Shown here piece after piece: positions 56,027 through 62,213 of a DNA stretch of 64,000 nt (its first letter is position 1; each line of letters opens with the position of its first letter). This stretch comes from a virus. The position numbers were made by a program, and so were the translations under genes. A model generated the notes under the pieces. The model had not been told where the DNA came from. It searched no databases and worked only from the letters and a program-made list of their open reading frames with translations. Location: IMG/VR virus record IMGVR_UViG_3300027985_000412, positions 1-64,000 of that record. One strand, written 5' to 3'.

Positions 56027-56572
56027 ATGAAAGCAACAGGAATAGTAAGAAGAATTGATGAACTCGGGCGCGTGGTCATTCCGAAGGAGATTCGCAGAAC
56101 ACTTCGGATAAGAGAAGGAGATCCTTTGGAAATCTATACCGACAGAGAAGGAGGAGTCATCTTCCGGAAGTATTCTCCAGTCGGTGAGTTGAACAATCTT
56201 GCTAAAGACATGGCAAGCACTCTTGCGTCAACCACAGATTTGATGATACTCGTCACCGATATGGATTCGATTCTCGCAACGTCAGGACGTGCGCGGCGTC
56301 TTGATGGGATGCCCCTCTCGCCCATCATGATCGAGATGATTCAAAAGAGATATCCGACATGTGCGGGCCGCGAAGGTTTTGAACAGATATTTAACGTTGA
56401 TACGTTAAGTGGTTTCCTCTCTCAATTCTACGTTCAACCCATCTTGGTTGATGGTCAGCCGGTTGGTGGATTATGGTTTCTCTCCACCAAAGAAGAAGGA
56501 GTGATTCCGGCAGAGGTCAAAGAAATTGCAAAATTCGCCGTTGCGTTTCTTGAGAAACAGTTGAACAATTAA
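56027..56572 (+). CDS. spoVT: SpoVT-like sporulation transcription factor
   Basis: A 181-residue protein, essentially the length of cellular SpoVT. The N-terminal AbrB-type DNA-binding domain (residues 1-50: MKATGIVRRIDELGRVVIPK, then a RREGDPLEI-like swapped-hairpin segment) is nearly the same as in Bacillus SpoVT as I remember it. The remainder (55-178) is a GAF-like domain, diverged (MILVTDMDSILATSG, VQPILVDGQPVGGLWFLS). In the host, SpoVT modulates forespore genes late in sporulation and germination. Codons are more GC-rich than in the neighbours, fitting acquisition from a host. It is controlled by the array promoter, so the phage makes it under its own regulation. Confidence 0.92.
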   Translation: MKATGIVRRIDELGRVVIPKEIRRTLRIREGDPLEIYTDREGGVIFRKYSPVGELNNLAKDMASTLASTTDLMILVTDMDSILATSGRARRLDGMPLSPIMIEMIQKRYPTCAGREGFEQIFNVDTLSGFLSQFYVQPILVDGQPVGGLWFLSTKEEGVIPAEVKEIAKFAVAFLEKQLNN

Positions 56573-56589
56573 GGGGATTAATTCCCCTT
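56571..56589 (+). terminator. hairpin after the SpoVT gene
   Basis: AAGGGGA-TTAAT-TCCCCTT, 7-bp stem starting within the TAA stop; no strong T-tract. Confidence 0.6.
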
Positions 56590-56595
56590 AGTAAG

Positions 56596-56652
56596 TTAGA
56601 CGTGTTACGTCTAATATTTTCTCTTGATATTTTTCTCGCAATCGGTTATAAT
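56596..56652 (+). promoter_or_regulatory. palindrome 6 with promoter
   Basis: Palindrome 56596-56614, gap 9, TTGATA (56624-56629), 17 bp, TATAAT (56647-56652), leader ACTATCAAGTAGAAAAGGAG. Confidence 0.9.
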
Positions 56653-56683
56653 AATACTATCAAGTAGAAAAGGAGTTAAAACA

Positions 56684-57178
56684 ATGTCAGTCATGCACTC
56701 GATTAGCAATTGCAAGAAGATGTTAAATCATGGAATTGACCGCGCGGTGTATTACTCTCCAAAGTATGATATGATTATCAAGAAGGAAAAGCCCGGCGGT
56801 GGAGAAAGTGGAAAAGGTTGTGAAGCTCAATTCATGTATGAAAAGTCTTTTTATGAACAGCTTAGACCTGCGGAACGTATTTTCTTTCCAGTTATTGACT
56901 TTTGCGCCTACAAAGGGAGAACCGTTTGTCTTATGCATCGTTGCACCTGCTTAACTGACTTACCACAATATCAAGAGCTTAACAGCGCATTATCATTCGG
57001 CGGTTGGCGTTATTGGACAGTATCAGAATTAAGACTTATCTTTCTTACTTTGGGATTGAATACTCGTTTTGTTAAATACTTCCATAATGTCATCACTCGC
57101 TTTGGACTTCATGACTTACATCTTGGAAATCTTGGAGTTTATAATAACCATTTGGTAATTCTTGACGCGGGATTTTAA
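56684..57178 (+). CDS. miniature protein-kinase-like protein, copy 1
   Basis: A 164-residue protein with kinase landmarks in order: a short Gly-containing strand, IIK with K33 (beta-3 lysine), a possible alpha-C glutamate (E53 or E58), a catalytic-loop-like H143-D-L-H-L-G-N149 and VILD161-A-G. The final motif takes the place of DFG, and the protein ends at once, so the whole C-lobe after it is missing. It is about 60 percent of the size of a kinase domain and related to the next gene. Start 56684 follows AAAAGGAG. It might phosphorylate host proteins, bind nucleotides or be a pseudokinase. Confidence 0.6.
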   Translation: MSVMHSISNCKKMLNHGIDRAVYYSPKYDMIIKKEKPGGGESGKGCEAQFMYEKSFYEQLRPAERIFFPVIDFCAYKGRTVCLMHRCTCLTDLPQYQELNSALSFGGWRYWTVSELRLIFLTLGLNTRFVKYFHNVITRFGLHDLHLGNLGVYNNHLVILDAGF

Positions 57179-57184
57179 TCCCGC
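57167..57184 (+). terminator. stop-codon hairpin
   Basis: GCGGGATT-TT-AATCCCGC, 8-bp palindromic stem with the TAA stop inside it. No T-tract. Confidence 0.6.
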
Positions 57185-57194
57185 AGTCATAGAG

Positions 57195-57251
57195 TTAGAC
57201 GTATAACGTCTAAAAAAAAATATTGACTTTTACCAATTAATTGGATATAAT
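57195..57251 (+). promoter_or_regulatory. palindrome 7 with promoter
   Basis: Palindrome 57195-57213, gap 9, TTGACT (57223-57228), 17 bp, TATAAT (57246-57251), leader ACTATCAAGTGAAAGGGGAG. Confidence 0.9.
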
Positions 57252-57279
57252 AATACTATCAAGTGAAAGGGGAGAGATA

Positions 57280-57762
57280 ATGTCATTAATCCAATCAATT
57301 CCAAAGTTTAGAAAGAAACTTGGATACGGAATCTCAAGAGAAGCGTTTTACTCTAGAAAATATCAATGTGTAATTAAACGCTCTAGGCCGGATGGTTGTG
57401 GACATCGTCCAATTCGTTCCCAGATGTTAGCAGAGATTAACCTCTTTGAACGTATGGAAGAATCTGAAAGAGAATTCTTTCCAGTTATTGAAGTTCTTGA
57501 ATACAAAGAGGAAAAATTGATTGCTATGCATCTAATTAAACCAATCTCTTCTAATAAAGATTGGGAACAACTTTTCAATTCTTTGTGGAGATTGCAAACA
57601 GAAGAAAAGTATAACACTTTGTGCGCTCAAATTGGTCTTGACTGTTCATATAATAAGGCTTTTTGGACATTTGTTCGTAAATATCATATTGATGATTTAC
57701 ACACTGCAAATGTTGGCGTTTATAATAATCATCTTGCGATTATCGATGCCGGATTAAATTAA
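57280..57762 (+). CDS. miniature protein-kinase-like protein, copy 2
   Basis: A 160-residue paralogue of the preceding gene. Shared features: MS-x-x-x-SI start, G-I-x-R-x-x-(F/Y)-YS, VIK with K33, FFPVI, a catalytic-loop-like D138-D-L-H-T-A-N144 and IID156-A-G. E52 in AEINLFERM is a good alpha-C glutamate. As in copy 1 the sequence ends just after the DFG-like motif. The two copies have separate palindrome-promoters, so they arose by duplication of the whole cassette and have diverged greatly since. Confidence 0.6.
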   Translation: MSLIQSIPKFRKKLGYGISREAFYSRKYQCVIKRSRPDGCGHRPIRSQMLAEINLFERMEESEREFFPVIEVLEYKEEKLIAMHLIKPISSNKDWEQLFNSLWRLQTEEKYNTLCAQIGLDCSYNKAFWTFVRKYHIDDLHTANVGVYNNHLAIIDAGLN

Positions 57763-57775
57763 TCCGGTCTTTTTT
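57749..57775 (+). terminator. intrinsic terminator containing the stop codon
   Basis: CCGGATTAA-A-TTAATCCGG followed by TCTTTTTT; the TAA stop is in the hairpin. Confidence 0.82.
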
Positions 57776-57777
57776 AA

Positions 57778-57834
57778 TTAGACGTTGAACGTCTAAGATT
57801 GTCTATTGCATTTTCTATTCTCATATAGTATAAT
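57778..57834 (+). promoter_or_regulatory. palindrome 8 with promoter
   Basis: Palindrome 57778-57796, gap 9, TTGCAT (57806-57811), 17 bp, TATAAT (57829-57834), leader GTATCAAAAGGAGG. Confidence 0.9.
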
Positions 57835-57860
57835 AAGAGTATCAAAAGGAGGGTAAAAAG

Positions 57861-58148
57861 ATGATTTGGTTTAATGGAGAAATTACACCATTGGCACCGA
57901 CGTTAGTTATTGGAAAGATTCATTCTGTATCTGGTCAAAAAGAAGTTGTCTGTCGTTGGAATGGCTCAGATTTTGTGCGCGCTGGTCAAGAACTATTTGT
58001 GATTGAATGGCGTCCGTTCTCAATGGACAATGATAGTCTGTTTGCCTTCTGCTTACAGCTCATAGCAGAAAAGCACTCGCCCAATCTTTCAACAGAAAAA
58101 AGAATGGACGCGGCGTATAAATTAATGGAGGACTTGGTAATCGAATGA
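57861..58148 (+). CDS. hypothetical protein
   Basis: A 95-residue protein with AAAGGAGG site. The first half is beta-strand rich (TLVIGKIHSVSGQKEVVCRW, QELFVIEWRPF) and the second helical. The small-barrel-then-helix plan is compatible with a nucleic-acid or protein binder; no family recognised. Its TGA stop is inside a 9-bp hairpin. Confidence 0.65.
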   Translation: MIWFNGEITPLAPTLVIGKIHSVSGQKEVVCRWNGSDFVRAGQELFVIEWRPFSMDNDSLFAFCLQLIAEKHSPNLSTEKRMDAAYKLMEDLVIE

Positions 58149-58155
58149 TTACCAA
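58134..58155 (+). terminator. stop-codon hairpin
   Basis: TTGGTAATC-GAAT-GATTACCAA, perfect 9-bp stem containing the TGA stop. No T-tract. Confidence 0.65.
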
Positions 58156-58161
58156 ACCATA

Positions 58162-58217
58162 TTAGACGTTATACGTCTAATTATAACTATTGACTTTCAT
58201 TATAGATGTGTTATAAT
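58162..58217 (+). promoter_or_regulatory. palindrome 9 with promoter
   Basis: Palindrome 58162-58180, gap 9, TTGACT (58190-58195), 16 bp, TATAAT (58212-58217), leader ATATCAAATGAAGGGAG. Confidence 0.9.
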
Positions 58218-58246
58218 AAGAATATCAAATGAAGGGAGTACAGAAA

Positions 58247-58519
58247 ATGTACGTTAAAGTTGAAACAGATTGTGCCTTTGCAGGATGCAATGAAAAACAT
58301 TTGGTCGAAGTACCGGATGACATGAGCGAAGAGGAACTCAATGCAATGGTGAATGAGTATGTGCAAGCTGACATTACTCCGGAAGGTAGCTATGAGATTC
58401 TTACCGAAGAAGAAGCAGAAGAGCTTGCAGAAGATGGTTATGAATGTGAATCTTATGGTTTCGAAGTCGAACCGGATTCTGACCCGAATGAAGTTCCAGG
58501 CACAGGGGATGAGGATTAA
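58247..58519 (+). CDS. very acidic small protein
   Basis: A 90-residue protein in which about one third of residues are Asp or Glu. The pattern VKVETDCAFAGCNEKHLVEVPDDMSEEEL resembles a small phage family with a CxxxGC-type start, but I cannot name it firmly. The tail (YGFEVEPDSDPNEVPGTGDED) is disordered and acidic. The ATG at 58247 is chosen because AAGGGAG precedes it; the in-frame ATG at 58229 overlaps that site. DNA mimicry is one hypothesis. Confidence 0.65.
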   Translation: MYVKVETDCAFAGCNEKHLVEVPDDMSEEELNAMVNEYVQADITPEGSYEILTEEEAEELAEDGYECESYGFEVEPDSDPNEVPGTGDED

Positions 58520-58530
58520 TCATCCCCTTT
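58504..58530 (+). terminator. stop-codon hairpin
   Basis: GGGGATGA-GGATTAA-TCATCCCC then TTT; the TAA stop lies at the end of the loop. Confidence 0.7.
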
Positions 58531-58535
58531 CCTAA

Positions 58536-58592
58536 TTAGACGTAATACGTCTAAGATATTCACTTGCATTTTATATCTATCTATAGTATAAT
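58536..58592 (+). promoter_or_regulatory. palindrome 10 with promoter
   Basis: Palindrome 58536-58554, gap 9, TTGCAT (58564-58569), 17 bp, TATAAT (58587-58592), leader TTATCAAGGAAGGGAG. Confidence 0.9.
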
Positions 58593-58619
58593 ACTATTAT
58601 CAAGGAAGGGAGAAAAACA

Positions 58620-59018
58620 ATGAAAAAGATTTGTGATACTTATATTGACTTGGAGGCAGGAGTCTTTAACAAGAATGGTAGATTACTCTATGTTATTAAA
58701 GCGCATGTGAGTGAGAAGCTAAAGTATTGTGACGAAAGAGATGTTGACCTGATGAATGACTTCAAAGCACTTGACAAAGCTATCCAAAAATGTTACAATG
58801 GTTTCTCTGTATTCTCTGATAGCGTCTTTTCGGCGGATGGATGTGGATTCAGCTCTTATTCTGGAGTAAGTAAACGTCATTCAGTTAAGATTATTGGTTT
58901 GCGCTCTATTGCAAAACAAAACACAACTTTCTCAATGCAAGATATAATGCAAAGAATGTGTTATCTTGATATAACAGAATACGCCAAAGATAATGCGATA
59001 GCATTATTTAACAAATAG
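58620..59018 (+). CDS. hypothetical protein
   Basis: A 132-residue protein with AGGGAG site, first of two genes in this cassette. It is mixed alpha/beta with a serine-rich middle (FSVFSDSVFSADGCGFSSYSG). No family is recognised. Confidence 0.62.
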   Translation: MKKICDTYIDLEAGVFNKNGRLLYVIKAHVSEKLKYCDERDVDLMNDFKALDKAIQKCYNGFSVFSDSVFSADGCGFSSYSGVSKRHSVKIIGLRSIAKQNTTFSMQDIMQRMCYLDITEYAKDNAIALFNK

Positions 59019-59026
59019 GAGGGAAT

Positions 59027-59263
59027 ATGAAACTCTATATTGTTTGGGAAGATAATCATGGTGACGTTTCGTGGTGGACAGAAAAACATCTTGCTATCCG
59101 AGAAATGAGACGCATTATAAAATATGGATGGTGCAAGAGAGAACGCGCGCAGATTATCAAAGAGTATCGCGAAGAAAATCCAAAAAAGAGATTCCGTTGG
59201 TGGGAAGCGTTTAGCGATTGCGTTGGTTATCGCGAAGTGGAACTAAATAAAAGTTGGAATTAA
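59027..59263 (+). CDS. small basic Trp-rich protein
   Basis: A 78-residue protein with AGGAGGG site, 8 nt after the previous gene. It starts with MKLYIVWEDNHGDVSWW and is basic in the middle (RIIKYGWCKRERAQIIKEYR), with six Trp in total. No family recognised. The TAA stop is in the loop of a 9-bp hairpin. Confidence 0.62.
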   Translation: MKLYIVWEDNHGDVSWWTEKHLAIREMRRIIKYGWCKRERAQIIKEYREENPKKRFRWWEAFSDCVGYREVELNKSWN

Positions 59264-59272
59264 TCCAACTTT
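59250..59272 (+). terminator. stop-codon hairpin
   Basis: AAAGTTGGA-ATTAA-TCCAACTTT, perfect 9-bp stem with the TAA stop in the loop; followed by C. Confidence 0.68.
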
Positions 59273-59277
59273 CATAC

Positions 59278-59334
59278 TTAGACGTTTGACGTCTAACAAT
59301 CAAAATTGACTTTTTAATTAATTTGTGTTATAGT
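59278..59334 (+). promoter_or_regulatory. palindrome 11 with promoter
   Basis: Palindrome 59278-59296, gap 9, TTGACT (59306-59311), 17 bp, TATAGT (59329-59334). Confidence 0.88.
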
Positions 59335-59362
59335 AATAATAGAAAATGAAAGGGGAAAGAAA

Positions 59363-59542
59363 ATGGTTAATTTAACAAAGAGAAAGAAAACTCCGGTTGA
59401 GCAGATTAGAAATGAGGTTGCCAAACTGGGCGGTTCAAGCGTCCTTTCGGACACTTCCTTGCTAACAATAGTTGGGGGACTTGAGAAAACTTATCCTGTG
59501 GTGATTGAGTTTGGCTCGAAATATGCCCTCGAAGAGGTGTGA
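59363..59542 (+). CDS. small hypothetical protein
   Basis: A 59-residue protein with AAAGGGGAAAG site. It begins MVNLTKRKKTPVEQIRNEVA (basic helix), followed by a Gly-rich turn and strands (LLTIVGGLEK, PVVIEFGSKYALEEV). No family recognised. Its TGA stop is exactly the first triplet of the loop of a 9-bp hairpin. Its cassette structure is complete. Confidence 0.65.
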   Translation: MVNLTKRKKTPVEQIRNEVAKLGGSSVLSDTSLLTIVGGLEKTYPVVIEFGSKYALEEV

Positions 59543-59553
59543 GCCACCTCTTC
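59531..59553 (+). terminator. stop-codon hairpin
   Basis: GAAGAGGTG-TGAGC-CACCTCTTC: perfect 9-bp stem with the TGA stop in the loop. No T-tract. Confidence 0.7.
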
Positions 59554-59558
59554 CCTAG

Positions 59559-59615
59559 TTAGACGTTCAACGTCTAAGTTTTCTCCTTGACTTTTATTAT
59601 TAATTATAGTATACT
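59559..59615 (+). promoter_or_regulatory. palindrome 12 with promoter
   Basis: Palindrome 59559-59577, gap 9, TTGACT (59587-59592), 17 bp, TATACT (59610-59615). Confidence 0.9.
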
Positions 59616-59642
59616 AATAATAATGAAAGGGAGGGTTATAAA

Positions 59643-59849
59643 ATGAAAAAGTTTATTGCAAGAAATTTTCCCTGTGTGATTGCAGGACTTCTCACCTTAG
59701 TTCTAACTGCCGCATTTATGGCGATAGCATCCTTAATCACAGCCTGCTCTGATGGAGCTATTGGTATCATCTGCTTTAGTGCTGCGTTCGCTTGTACAAT
59801 TCCCGCGTATACATGGATGGAAAGAATCTCCAAGAAATATTACTCTTAA
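59643..59849 (+). CDS. two-span membrane protein
   Basis: A 68-residue protein with AAAGGGAGGG site. A basic start (MKKFIARNF) is followed by two transmembrane segments (VIAGLLTLVLTAAFMAIASLI and IGIICFSAAFACTIPAY) and a basic tail (MERISKKYYS), implying both ends are cytosolic. No family recognised. Confidence 0.66.
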   Translation: MKKFIARNFPCVIAGLLTLVLTAAFMAIASLITACSDGAIGIICFSAAFACTIPAYTWMERISKKYYS

Positions 59850-59866
59850 CGTACCATAGGTACGTT
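59848..59866 (+). terminator. hairpin overlapping the stop codon
   Basis: AACGTACC-ATA-GGTACGTT, 8-bp stem beginning inside the TAA stop; no T-tract. Confidence 0.62.
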
Positions 59867-59870
59867 ATAG

Positions 59871-59927
59871 TTAGACGTATTACGTCTAAGAAAATCTCTT
59901 GACGTTCTTTTTCTTGTATGATATACT
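59871..59927 (+). promoter_or_regulatory. palindrome 13 with promoter
   Basis: Palindrome 59871-59889, gap 9, TTGACG (59899-59904), 17 bp, TATACT (59922-59927). Confidence 0.9.
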
Positions 59928-59956
59928 AAGTACATAAAGTGAAGGGAGTACAAAAC

Positions 59957-60421
59957 ATGAACACAAAAACAATCTACTTTGATATGGACGGAACAATCGC
60001 AAATTTGTATGGTGTAAGAAATTGGTTGCCGCGTTTGCGGTCAGAGGATGCTACACCATATCTGGAAGCTGAACCCATGTGCGATATGGTAAGAGTTATT
60101 GAATTGCTTGAAGCTCTCTGCGCTCAAGGGTATCGAATCGGGATTATAAGCTGGCTATCTATGGGAGCTTCAAAAGCCTATAAGAAAGAAGTCACGCGCA
60201 ACAAAAAGCGATGGCTCAACCAAGAAATGCCAATCGAATTTGACGAGATGCATTTCATACAATATGGTACACCCAAACACCGCGTTGCGCGGGATAAATT
60301 CGGAATCATCATTGATGACAGCTCCGAAGTGAGGGCTGGATGGGAAAAGCGTAATAACCGCATAGCGGTTGACCCGGCAGAAATGCCAATAGAAAATTTC
60401 CTCCTTTCCCTTCTATCTTGA
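59957..60421 (+). CDS. HAD-family phosphatase, nucleotidase-like
   Basis: A 154-residue HAD hydrolase. Motif I is FDMDGTIANL (nucleophile D9, acid D11). Motif II serine is in IISWLS, the motif III lysine is probably one of KKEVTRNKK, and motif IV is GIIIDDSSEV. Small phage HAD enzymes of this size are often 5'-deoxynucleotidases or polynucleotide phosphatases. The start at 59957 follows AAGGGAG; the in-frame ATG at 59939 overlaps that site. Likely cytosolic nucleotide or RNA/DNA-end metabolism. Confidence 0.78.
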   Translation: MNTKTIYFDMDGTIANLYGVRNWLPRLRSEDATPYLEAEPMCDMVRVIELLEALCAQGYRIGIISWLSMGASKAYKKEVTRNKKRWLNQEMPIEFDEMHFIQYGTPKHRVARDKFGIIIDDSSEVRAGWEKRNNRIAVDPAEMPIENFLLSLLS

Positions 60422-60428
60422 TAGAGGT

Positions 60429-60451
60429 CGAGTGGCAATAATTGTCACTCG
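60429..60451 (+). terminator. hairpin after the HAD gene
   Basis: CGAGTGGCAA-TAA-TTGTCACTCG, 10-bp stem with one G:U pair, 7 nt after the stop. Confidence 0.62.
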
Positions 60452-60461
60452 GCTTCTAGGA

Positions 60462-60518
60462 TTAGACGTCATACGTCTAACTATTTCTGTTGACACTATT
60501 AATAGGGTATGATATAAT
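60462..60518 (+). promoter_or_regulatory. palindrome 14 with promoter
   Basis: Palindrome 60462-60480, gap 9, TTGACA (60490-60495), 17 bp, TATAAT (60513-60518): the best promoter of the array. Confidence 0.92.
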
Positions 60519-60546
60519 AAAGACAATAAAAGAAAGGAAAACTAAA

Positions 60547-60819
60547 ATGAAAGCGAGGAATATTATGGGTAGTTATCGAGTAAAGAGAGGATACAGTAAC
60601 GCGGCAGTTGGTCTTGGATGTTTGGGAATCATTATGTTGGTTCTTCTGATGTGCGCTGTATCTGCTTTCTTGGGCGGACTGATCGTCTATCTTCTGTGGA
60701 ACGCACTTGTTCCGGTTCTGTTTGGCGGTGTCGTCATAACATACTGGACTGCGGTTCTTATCGGTCTTGCTCTTGGATTCATCGGCAGTATTTTCACGGT
60801 TCGAGTAAAGGGGAGTTGA
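60547..60819 (+). CDS. membrane protein
   Basis: A 90-residue protein with AAAGGAAAA site; an in-frame ATG at 60490 lies in the promoter and is rejected. A basic N-terminus (MKARNIMGSYRVKRGY) is followed by two or three transmembrane segments separated by short Gly-rich turns. No family recognised. Confidence 0.65.
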   Translation: MKARNIMGSYRVKRGYSNAAVGLGCLGIIMLVLLMCAVSAFLGGLIVYLLWNALVPVLFGGVVITYWTAVLIGLALGFIGSIFTVRVKGS

Positions 60820-60830
60820 TTCCCCTTTCT
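60807..60830 (+). terminator. stop-codon hairpin
   Basis: AAAGGGGA-GTTGAT-TCCCCTTT, 8-bp stem with the TGA stop in the loop, followed by CTTAG. Confidence 0.7.
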
Positions 60831-60833
60831 TAG

Positions 60834-60889
60834 TTAGACGTAGCACGTCTAATCTTTCTTCTTGACTTTTATTATTATTGTGATATAAT
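60834..60889 (+). promoter_or_regulatory. palindrome 15 with promoter
   Basis: Palindrome 60834-60852, gap 9, TTGACT (60862-60867), 16 bp, TATAAT (60884-60889). Confidence 0.9.
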
Positions 60890-60918
60890 AAAGATAATAA
60901 AAGAAAGGGGAAAACAAA

Positions 60919-61329
60919 ATGTTCACAGGTATTTTAGTAGGTATCGGTATCTCTCAGTTAATCTGTTTCTTGGTTTTCGTGCTTACTCATGAGGATGAGA
61001 TGAAGGCAATGCTTGCAGGCGGAGGAATCTTTCTGTTGCCTGTTAAATGGCTCTTTATGCTAATGAGAGCTATTTGGAAAGCATATGTTAATCACACATA
61101 TACTGTCTATAAGGTCTGCGGCGTCAACGAAAACTTTTGGAATCAGTATGTCAGATTGAAAAAGAAATGGTTTGACAATTACTACCACGAAGGAGAAAAT
61201 GATTACTATATCGAGGAGTATTTGGAACCGAAAAACAAACCACATAATTATGACCCTTTACGGAAACTTCCCGGCAATGGATGGTGGAATCAGGAATGGG
61301 TTAATAAGAATCTATTAAAAGAGTCGTGA
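60919..61329 (+). CDS. membrane-anchored protein
   Basis: A 136-residue protein with AAAGGGGAAA site. Two hydrophobic segments at residues about 3-23 and 33-50 are followed by an 85-residue soluble, Trp/Tyr/Asn-rich domain (NENFWNQYVRLKKKWFDNYY, GNGWWNQEWVNKN). No family recognised. Confidence 0.65.
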   Translation: MFTGILVGIGISQLICFLVFVLTHEDEMKAMLAGGGIFLLPVKWLFMLMRAIWKAYVNHTYTVYKVCGVNENFWNQYVRLKKKWFDNYYHEGENDYYIEEYLEPKNKPHNYDPLRKLPGNGWWNQEWVNKNLLKES

Positions 61330-61340
61330 GACTCTTTTTT
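61317..61340 (+). terminator. intrinsic terminator containing the stop codon
   Basis: AAAAGAGTC-GTGA-GACTCTTTT plus TT; the TGA stop lies in the loop. Confidence 0.85.
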
Positions 61341-61342
61341 AG

Positions 61343-61398
61343 TTAGACGTAATACGTCTAAGAAAAAGTCTTGACTTCTATGCTCAATATGTTATAAT
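61343..61398 (+). promoter_or_regulatory. palindrome 16 with promoter
   Basis: Palindrome 61343-61361, gap 9, TTGACT (61371-61376), 16 bp, TATAAT (61393-61398). Confidence 0.9.
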
Positions 61399-61405
61399 GA
61401 TATTG

Positions 61406-61425
61406 TGGTTGAGGGAAATCAACCA
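61406..61425 (+). promoter_or_regulatory. 5'-leader hairpin
   Basis: TGGTTGA-GGGAAA-TCAACCA at the predicted transcript start of the winged-helix-like gene, separated by 15 nt from its AGGAGG site. This is the only accessory cassette in which a leader hairpin was noticed. Confidence 0.6.
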
Positions 61426-61451
61426 ACAAAAAAAAATTAGGAGGCCTTACG

Positions 61452-61820
61452 ATGGCAGACAAGAAAATGACACAGAGGGAATTTTTTACAGCGGTGAAGG
61501 AAGCAAATCTTTCCAAGGAAATGACAGATTTTGCCGAAGCGGCAATTGCGGCTCTCGATAAGAGGAACGCGGCAAGACAGGCACAGCCGAGCAAAAAGGA
61601 AGTCGAGAACGAACCGATCAAAGCGGCTCTCGCGGCAATCGTCACGGGCGCAGGAAAAGCCATGATTGCAAAGGATATCACAGCGGCATACAACGCGGCG
61701 AACGCGGATGCCCAGATTACCACGCAGAAAGTTTCTGCTCTCCTGCATCAGCTTGTGGACGCTGGCACGCTCAAGAAGGGCGAACCTGTCAAAAAGACGC
61801 TGACCTATATCGGCGCATAG
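61452..61820 (+). CDS. winged-helix-like protein
   Basis: A 122-residue, Ala/Lys-rich protein with a clear AGGAGG site. The N-terminal half is a helical region with a charged linker (RQAQPSKKEVENEP). The C-terminal half (TAAYNAANADAQITTQKVSALL, then LVDAGTLKKGEPVKKTLTYIG) has the helix-helix-recognition-helix plus beta-wing arrangement of small DNA-binding proteins. GC-rich codons set it apart from its neighbours. It is the best visible in-array candidate for a DNA-binding regulator, but nothing links it directly to the palindrome. Confidence 0.65.
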   Translation: MADKKMTQREFFTAVKEANLSKEMTDFAEAAIAALDKRNAARQAQPSKKEVENEPIKAALAAIVTGAGKAMIAKDITAAYNAANADAQITTQKVSALLHQLVDAGTLKKGEPVKKTLTYIGA

Positions 61821-61822
61821 TG

Positions 61823-61848
61823 AAAGGGGATTTATCCCCTTTTTTTAG
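61823..61848 (+). terminator. intrinsic terminator
   Basis: AAAGGGGA-TTTA-TCCCCTTTTTTT, 2 nt after the stop. Confidence 0.88.
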
Positions 61849-61905
61849 TTAGACGTTATACGTCTAATAATTAGTATTGACTTCTCTTATCTAATATGTT
61901 ATAGT
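61849..61905 (+). promoter_or_regulatory. palindrome 17 with promoter of the structured RNA
   Basis: Palindrome 61849-61867, gap 9, TTGACT (61877-61882), 17 bp, TATAGT (61900-61905). Confidence 0.9.
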
Positions 61906-61911
61906 TATATT

Positions 61912-62212
61912 GTCGAGAGGGAAAAGAGTACGGTGCGCAACGTATCCACATTGGCCGTGTGGCCTTCCGAATAGGTTATCCCCATGTGCCGAATAAGACT
62001 GAGGGCGGTTCGATACCGTTACTGGCTAACGGATGGTGAGTTCAACCGATGAAACCTATGGGCCGAAGAGTTATGCGCCCCGCAGAATGCAAGGCTCCGC
62101 GTTAGACGCTAAGTGACTTAGCCTTGGAATACGAAAAGGCAACCTCCGAGAGGGAGCCAGGAGGAATAGGCTCCAGCTATATAAGGTATCTCCATTTGAG
62201 ATACCTTATTTA
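61912..62212 (+). ncRNA. structured non-coding RNA of unknown family, about 300 nt
   Basis: A promoter at 61877-61905 and a terminator hairpin at 62183-62207 delimit a segment with no credible gene. Visible helices: GGTGCG (61932) with TGCGCC (62074); CCACA/TGTGG (61946/61958); ATAGGTT (61971) with AACCTAT (62053), a 7-bp long-range helix; CGGTT/AACCG (62006/62044) enclosing CCGTTA/TAACGG (62016/62027); GCCTT/AAGGC (62121/62136); GGAGCC/GGCTCC (62153/62169). CGG-TTCGATA-CCG at 62006-62018 has a tRNA T-loop-like sequence that competes with one helix. GC content is clearly higher than in neighbours. I cannot assign a known class. It is not tmRNA, RNase P or 6S by motif. A raiA-like or other large Firmicute RNA should be tested. 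Confidence 0.8.
62183..62212 (+). terminator. terminator of the structured RNA
   Basis: AAGGTATCTC-CATTT-GAGATACCTT, perfect 10-bp stem, followed by ATTTACTT. Confidence 0.8.
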
Positions 62213-62213
62213 C

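Noticed and set aside
62006-62018. T-loop-like hairpin as part of a tRNA
   Set aside because: No acceptor, D or anticodon arms could be arranged around it. It is one element of a larger fold.
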